From: Polytrichum commune
Lineage: Eukaryota > Streptophyta > Polytrichopsida > Polytrichales > Polytrichaceae
Length of the DNA stretch: 64,000 bases
NCBI GenBank assembly: GCA_950295325.1
Contig: OX485809.1
Coordinates: forward strand, 27,094,001 to 27,158,000
Direction of reading: 5' to 3'
Shown: positions 57,702 through 64,000 of the stretch, piece by piece
How positions within the stretch are numbered: position 1 is the stretch's first letter
How the letters are laid out: the number at the start of each line of letters is the position of its first letter
Made by a program: the position numbers and the translations under genes
The notes under the pieces: generated by a model
The model's database searches: none
Told to the model about the DNA's origin: nothing
What the model saw: only the letters and a program-made list of their open reading frames with translations

Positions 57702-60700
57702 GCCTAGCCTCTCCGAATCTAAGTGCTAAGTCAAGCATACACAACAAAGTCAAAATCAAGTCCATTACCTTTGAAAGGCCTAGCCTCTCGGAATCTAAGT
57801 GCTAACTCAAACATTCAAATCAATGCGAAATCTGGTCCATTACCCTTGAAAGGCCTAGCCTCTCGGAATCTAAGTGCTAACTCAAACATTCAAATCAATT
57901 TGAAATCTGGTCCATTACCCTTGTGTGCCCAGCACTTCGGAATCTAAGTGGTAACTCAAACATTCAAATCAATGCGAAACCTGGTCCATTACCCTTGAAA
58001 GGCCTAGCCTCTCGGAATCTAAGTGCTAACTCAAACATTCAAATCAATTTAAAATCTGGTCCATTACCCTTCAGTGCCTAGCACTTCGGAATCTGAGTGC
58101 TAACTCAAAAATTCAAATCAATGCGAAATGTGGTCCATTACCCTTTAAAGGCCTAGCCTCTCCGAATCTAAGTGCTACCTCAAACATTCAAATCAATGCG
58201 AAATCTGGTCGAAGACCCTTGAGTGCCTAGCCTCTCGGAATCTAAGTGCTAACTCAAGGATACACAACAAAGTCAAAATCTGCTCCATTACCCTTGAAAC
58301 GCCTAGCCTCTCGGAATCTAAGTGGTAACTCAAACATTCAAATCAATGCGAAATCTGGTCCAAGACCCTTGAGTGCCTAGCCTCTCGGAATCTAAGTGCT
58401 AACTCAAGCATACACAACAAAGTCAAAATCTGGTCCATTACCCTTGAAAGGCCTAGCCTCTCGGAATCTAAGTGCTCACTCAAACATTCAAATCAATTTG
58501 AAATCTGGTCCATTACCCTTGAAAGGCCTAGCCTCTCCGAATCTAAGTGCTAACTCAAACATTCAAATCAATGCGAAATCTGGTCCATTACCCTTGAAAG
58601 GCCTAGCCTCTCGGAATCTAAGTACTAACTCAAGGATACACAACAAAGTCAAAATCTGGTCCATTACCCTTGAAAGGCCTAGCCTCTCGGAATCTAAGTG
58701 CTAACTCAAACATTCAAATCAATGCAAAATCTGGTCCATTACCCTTGAAAGGCCTAGCCTCTCCGAATCTAAGTGCTAACTCAAACATTCAAATCAATGC
58801 AAAATCTGGTCCAAGACCTTTGAGTGCCTAGCCTCTCCGAATCTAAGTGCTAACTCAAGGATACACAACAAAGTCAAAATGTGGTCCATTACCCTTGAAA
58901 GGCCTAGTCTCTCGGAATCTAAGTGGTAACTCAAGGATACACAACAAAGTCAAAATCAAGTCCATTACCCTTGAAAGGCCTAGCCTCTCCGAATCTAAGT
59001 GCTAACTCAAGGATACACAACAAAGTCAAAATGTGGTCCATTACCCTTGAAAGGCCTAGCCTCTCCGAATCTAAGTGCTAACTCAAACATTCAAATCAAT
59101 TTGAAATCTGGTCCATTACCCTTGAGTGCCTAGCACTTCGGAATCTAAGTGCTAACTCAAACATTCAAATCAATGCGAAATCTGGTCCATTGTCCTTGAA
59201 AGGCCTAGCCTCTCGGAATCTAAGTGCTAACTCAAGGATACACAACAAAGTCATAATCTGGTCCATTACCCTTGAAAGGCCTAGCCTCTCGGAATCTAAG
59301 TGGTAACTCAAATATTCAAATCAATGCGAAATCTGGTCCAAGACCCTTGAGTGCCTAGCCTCTCGGAATCTAAGTGCTAACTCAAGGATACACAACAAAG
59401 TCAAAATCTGGTCCATTACCCTTGAAAGGCCTAGCCTCTCGGAATCTAAGTGCTAACTCAAACATTCAAATCAATGCGAAATCTGGTCCATTACCCTTGA
59501 AAGGCCTAGCCTCTCCGAATCTAAGTGCTAAATCAAACATTCAAATCAATGCAAAATCTGGTCCAAGACCTTTGAGTGCCTACCCTCTCCGAATCTAAGT
59601 GCTAACTCAAGGATACACAACAAAGTCAAAATCTAGTCCATTACCCTTGAAAGGCCTCGCCTCTCCGAATCTAAGTGCTAACTCAAACATTCAAATCAAT
59701 GCGAAATCTTGTCCATTACCCTTGAAAGGCCTAGCCTCTCGGAATCTAAGTGCTAACTCAAACATTCAAATCAATTTGAAATCTGGTCCATTACCCTTGA
59801 GTGCCTAGCACTTCGGAATCTAAGTGGTAACTCAAACATTCAAATCAATGCGAAATCTGGTCCATTACCCTTGAAAGGCCTAGCCTCTCCGAATCTAAGT
59901 GCTAACTCAAGGATACACAACAAAGTCAAAATCTGGTCCATTACCCTTGAAAGGCCTAGCCTCTCGGAATCTAAGTGCTGACTCAAACATTCAAATCAAT
60001 GGGAACTCTGGTCCAAGACCCTTGAGTGCCTAGCCTCTCGGAATCTAAGTGGTAACTCAAGGATACACAACAAAGTCAAAATCTGGTCCATTACCCTTGA
60101 AAGGCCTAGCCTCTCGGAATCTAAGTGCTAACTCAAGGATACACAACAAAGTCAAAATCTGGTCCATTACCATTGAAAGGCCTAGCCTCTCGGAATCTAA
60201 GTGCTAACTCAAACATTCAAATCAATGCGAAATCTGGTCCATTACCCTTGAAAGGCCTAGCCTCTCCGAATCTAAGTGCTAACTCAAACATTCAAATCAA
60301 TGCAAAATCTGGTCCATTACCCTTGAAAGGCCTAGCCTCTCGGAATCTAAGTGCTAACTCAAACATTCAAATCAATTTGAAATTTGGTCCAAGACCCTTG
60401 AGTGCCTAGCGTCTCGGAATCTAAGTGCTAACTCAAACATTCAAATCAATGCGAAATCTGGTCCAGTACCCTTGAGTGCCTAGCACTTCGGAATCTAAGT
60501 GCTAACTCAAACATTCAAATCAATGTGAAATATGGTCCATTACCCTTGAAAGGCCTAGCCTCTCGGAATCTAAGTGGTAACTCAAGGATACACAACACAG
60601 TCAAAATCAAGTCCATTACCCTTGAAAGGCCTAGCCTCTCCGAATCTAAGTGCTAACTCAAACATTCAAATCAATTTAAAATCTGGTCCATTACCCTTCA

Positions 60701-60851
60701 GTGCCTAGCATTTCGGAATCTAAGTGCTAACTCAAACATTCAAATCAATACGAAATGTGGTCCATTACCCTTGAAAGGCGTAGCCTCTCCGAATCTAAGT
60801 GCTAACTCAAACATTCAAATCAATGCGAAATCTGGTCCAAGACCCTTGAGT
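57702..60851 (+). repeat. Higher-order satellite repeat, copy 1 (3,150 bp)
   Basis: The unusual monomer variants recur at an exact offset of 3,150 bases (42 x 75). Examples are the monomers with GTGCTAAGTCAAGC, CCCTTTAAAGG and TTGTCCTTG. Sequence upstream of 57702 does not match that upstream of 60852, which fixes the left edge. Confidence 0.9.
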
Positions 60852-63800
60852 GCCTAGCCTCTCCGAATCTAAGTGCTAAGTCAAGCATACACAACAAAGT
60901 CAAAATCAAGTCCATTACCTTTGAAAGGCCTAGCCTCTCGGAATCTAAGTGCTAACTCAAACATTCAAATCAATGCGAAATCTGGTCCATTACCCTTGAA
61001 AGGCCTAGCCTCTCGGAATCTAAGTGCTAACTCAAACATTCAAATCAATTTGAAATCTGGTCCATTACCCTTGTGTGCCCAGCACTTCGGAATCTAAGTG
61101 GTAACTCAAACATTCAAATCAATGCGAAACCTGGTCCATTACCCTTGAAAGGCCTAGCCTCTCGGAATCTAAGTGCTAACTCAAACATTCAAATCAATTT
61201 AAAATCTGGTCCATTACCCTTCAGTGCCTAGCACTTCGGAATCTGAGTGCTAACTCAAAAATTCAAATCAATGCGAAATGTGGTCCATTACCCTTTAAAG
61301 GCCTAGCCTCTCCGAATCTAAGTGCTACCTCAAACATTCAAATCAATGCGAAATCTGGTCGAAGACCCTTGAGTGCCTAGCCTCTCGGAATCTAAGTGCT
61401 AACTCAAGGATACACAACAAAGTCAAAATCTGCTCCATTACCCTTGAAACGCCTAGCCTCTCGGAATCTAAGTGGTAACTCAAACATTCAAATCAATGCG
61501 AAATCTGGTCCAAGACCCTTGAGTGCCTAGCCTCTCGGAATCTAAGTGCTAACTCAAGCATACACAACAAAGTCAAAATCTGGTCCATTACCCTTGAAAG
61601 GCCTAGCCTCTCGGAATCTAAGTGCTCACTCAAACATTCAAATCAATTTGAAATCTGGTCCATTACCCTTGAAAGGCCTAGCCTCTCCGAATCTAAGTGC
61701 TAACTCAAACATTCAAATCAATGCGAAATCTGGTCCATTACCCTTGAAAGGCCTAGCCTCTCGGAATCTAAGTACTAACTCAAGGATACACAACAAAGTC
61801 AAAATCTGGTCCATTACCCTTGAAAGGCCTAGCCTCTCGGAATCTAAGTGCTAACTCAAACATTCAAATCAATGCAAAATCTGGTCCATTACCCTTGAAA
61901 GGCCTAGCCTCTCCGAATCTAAGTGCTAACTCAAACATTCAAATCAATGCAAAATCTGGTCCAAGACCTTTGAGTGCCTAGCCTCTCCGAATCTAAGTGC
62001 TAACTCAAGGATACACAACAAAGTCAAAATGTGGTCCATTACCCTTGAAAGGCCTAGTCTCTCGGAATCTAAGTGGTAACTCAAGGATACACAACAAAGT
62101 CAAAATCAAGTCCATTACCCTTGAAAGGCCTAGCCTCTCCGAATCTAAGTGCTAACTCAAGGATACACAACAAAGTCAAAATGTGGTCCATTACCCTTGA
62201 AAGGCCTAGCCTCTCCGAATCTAAGTGCTAACTCAAACATTCAAATCAATTTGAAATCTGGTCCATTACCCTTGAGTGCCTAGCACTTCGGAATCTAAGT
62301 GCTAACTCAAACATTCAAATCAATGCGAAATCTGGTCCATTGTCCTTGAAAGGCCTAGCCTCTCGGAATCTAAGTGCTAACTCAAGGATACACAACAAAG
62401 TCATAATCTGGTCCATTACCCTTGAAAGGCCTAGCCTCTCGGAATCTAAGTGGTAACTCAAATATTCAAATCAATGCGAAATCTGGTCCAAGACCCTTGA
62501 GTGCCTAGCCTCTCGGAATCTAAGTGCTAACTCAAGGATACACAACAAAGTCAAAATCTGGTCCATTACCCTTGAAAGGCCTAGCCTCTCGGAATCTAAG
62601 TGCTAACTCAAACATTCAAATCAATGCGAAATCTGGTCCATTACCCTTGAAAGGCCTAGCCTCTCCGAATCTAAGTGCTAAATCAAACATTCAAATCAAT
62701 GCAAAATCTGGTCCAAGACCTTTGAGTGCCTACCCTCTCCGAATCTAAGTGCTAACTCAAGGATACACAACAAAGTCAAAATCTAGTCCATTACCCTTGA
62801 AAGGCCTCGCCTCTCCGAATCTAAGTGCTAACTCAAACATTCAAATCAATGCGAAATCTTGTCCATTACCCTTGAAAGGCCTAGCCTCTCGGAATCTAAG
62901 TGCTAACTCAAACATTCAAATCAATTTGAAATCTGGTCCATTACCCTTGAGTGCCTAGCACTTCGGAATCTAAGTGGTAACTCAAACATTCAAATCAATG
63001 CGAAATCTGGTCCATTACCCTTGAAAGGCCTAGCCTCTCCGAATCTAAGTGCTAACTCAAGGATACACAACAAAGTCAAAATCTGGTCCATTACCCTTGA
63101 AAGGCCTAGCCTCTCGGAATCTAAGTGCTGACTCAAACATTCAAATCAATGGGAACTCTGGTCCAAGACCCTTGAGTGCCTAGCCTCTCGGAATCTAAGT
63201 GGTAACTCAAGGATACACAACAAAGTCAAAATCTGGTCCATTACCCTTGAAAGGCCTAGCCTCTCGGAATCTAAGTGCTAACTCAAGGATACACAACAAA
63301 GTCAAAATCTGGTCCATTACCATTGAAAGGCCTAGCCTCTCGGAATCTAAGTGCTAACTCAAACATTCAAATCAATGCGAAATCTGGTCCATTACCCTTG
63401 AAAGGCCTAGCCTCTCCGAATCTAAGTGCTAACTCAAACATTCAAATCAATGCAAAATCTGGTCCATTACCCTTGAAAGGCCTAGCCTCTCGGAATCTAA
63501 GTGCTAACTCAAACATTCAAATCAATTTGAAATTTGGTCCAAGACCCTTGAGTGCCTAGCGTCTCGGAATCTAAGTGCTAACTCAAACATTCAAATCAAT
63601 GCGAAATCTGGTCCAGTACCCTTGAGTGCCTAGCACTTCGGAATCTAAGTGCTAACTCAAACATTCAAATCAATGTGAAATATGGTCCATTACCCTTGAA
63701 AGGCCTAGCCTCTCGGAATCTAAGTGGTAACTCAAGGATACACAACACAGTCAAAATCAAGTCCATTACCCTTGAAAGGCCTAGCCTCTCCGAATCTAAG

Positions 63801-64000
63801 TGCTAACTCAAACATTCAAATCAATTTAAAATCTGGTCCATTACCCTTCAGTGCCTAGCATTTCGGAATCTAAGTGCTAACTCAAACATTCAAATCAATA
63901 CGAAATGTGGTCCATTACCCTTGAAAGGCGTAGCCTCTCCGAATCTAAGTGCTAACTCAAACATTCAAATCAATGCGAAATCTGGTCCAAGACCCTTGAG
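60852..64000 (+). repeat. Higher-order satellite repeat, copy 2
   Basis: 3,149 bases matching copy 1. I saw no difference in the stretches compared. The window ends one base before the copy would be complete, so more copies may follow. Confidence 0.9.

Larger units (their letters stand above)
56354..64000 (+). repeat. 75/76-bp satellite array
   Basis: About one hundred tandem units. Two main monomer types share GGAATCTAAGTGCTAACTCA and TCTGGTCCATTACCCTTGAA. They differ in the middle: ACATTCAAATCAATGCG (75 bp) or GGATACACAACAAAGTC (76 bp). A third variation swaps AAAGGCCTAGCCTCT for GTGCCTAGCACTT. Because 75 is 25 codons, long open frames recur, but the array has no coding character. It continues beyond the window. 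Confidence 0.97.

Noticed and set aside
57723-63559. Repeated open frames of 69-102 codons on the plus strand
   Set aside because: They are the 75-bp satellite read through; the unit is 25 codons without a stop in one frame. No sign of a gene.

Overview
The window is nuclear DNA of a land plant. The evidence is long gene-poor AT-rich stretches, GT-AG introns, a plant-type aspartate kinase relic, a Ty3/Gypsy LTR retrotransposon primed by a tRNA-Asp-like site, a large CACTA (En/Spm) DNA transposon with plant-specific TNP2, DUF4218 and DUF4216 regions, and a 75-bp satellite array. Style and transposon load would suit a large genome (fern, lycophyte or gymnosperm as well as angiosperm). I cannot name the species.

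Layout. 0-11.2 kb is gene territory: a small two-exon gene for a probable organelle-targeted single-pass membrane protein (5401-7252) and a decayed aspartate kinase gene that keeps its ACT-domain half (8500-11200). 11.2-19.8 kb is non-coding with small repeats. 19847-33287 is one Ty3/Gypsy element: a 1,980-bp 5' LTR, PBS, gag with four zinc knuckles, protease, reverse transcriptase, RNase H and integrase in one frame broken by two TGA codons, a long broken ORF after pol with a coiled coil, and a 3' LTR cut off after 479 bp.

33.6-39.6 kb holds minus-strand exons: an FCP1/NIF-type HAD phosphatase-like gene, a pair of serine-rich exons, and the remains of an N4/N6 methyltransferase-like gene. 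The last has lost its 5' end at a CACTA terminus and is interrupted by a 973-bp solo LTR.

39613-55311 is the centrepiece: a 15.7-kb CACTA element with perfect 29-bp terminal inverted repeats. Its minus-strand gene (40432-46202) resolves by eye into seven phase-consistent exons (1,013 aa). It joins a TnpA/Transposase_24-like middle to a C-terminal FCP1/NIF-like fold whose catalytic aspartates are replaced. Its plus-strand genes share a possible first exon with the transposase-associated CPC..C/HL motif. That exon splices in phase either to a SET-domain exon (268-aa protein) or to the TNP2 transposase exons. The transposase has a one-base frameshift in a T-run. ATATGACT/AATGTGACT motifs are scattered through the element and packed into a 30-bp intronic array.

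The two flanks of the CACTA element do not match: broken gene on the left, satellite on the right, no target-site duplication. From 55312 to the end the DNA is a 75/76-bp satellite, interrupted once by a second solo LTR in opposite orientation. It is organised from 57702 into a 3,150-bp higher-order repeat present twice.

The most novel point is a plant DNA transposon that appears to carry its own chromatin-type domains: a SET methyltransferase-like protein and a pseudophosphatase-fused accessory protein.
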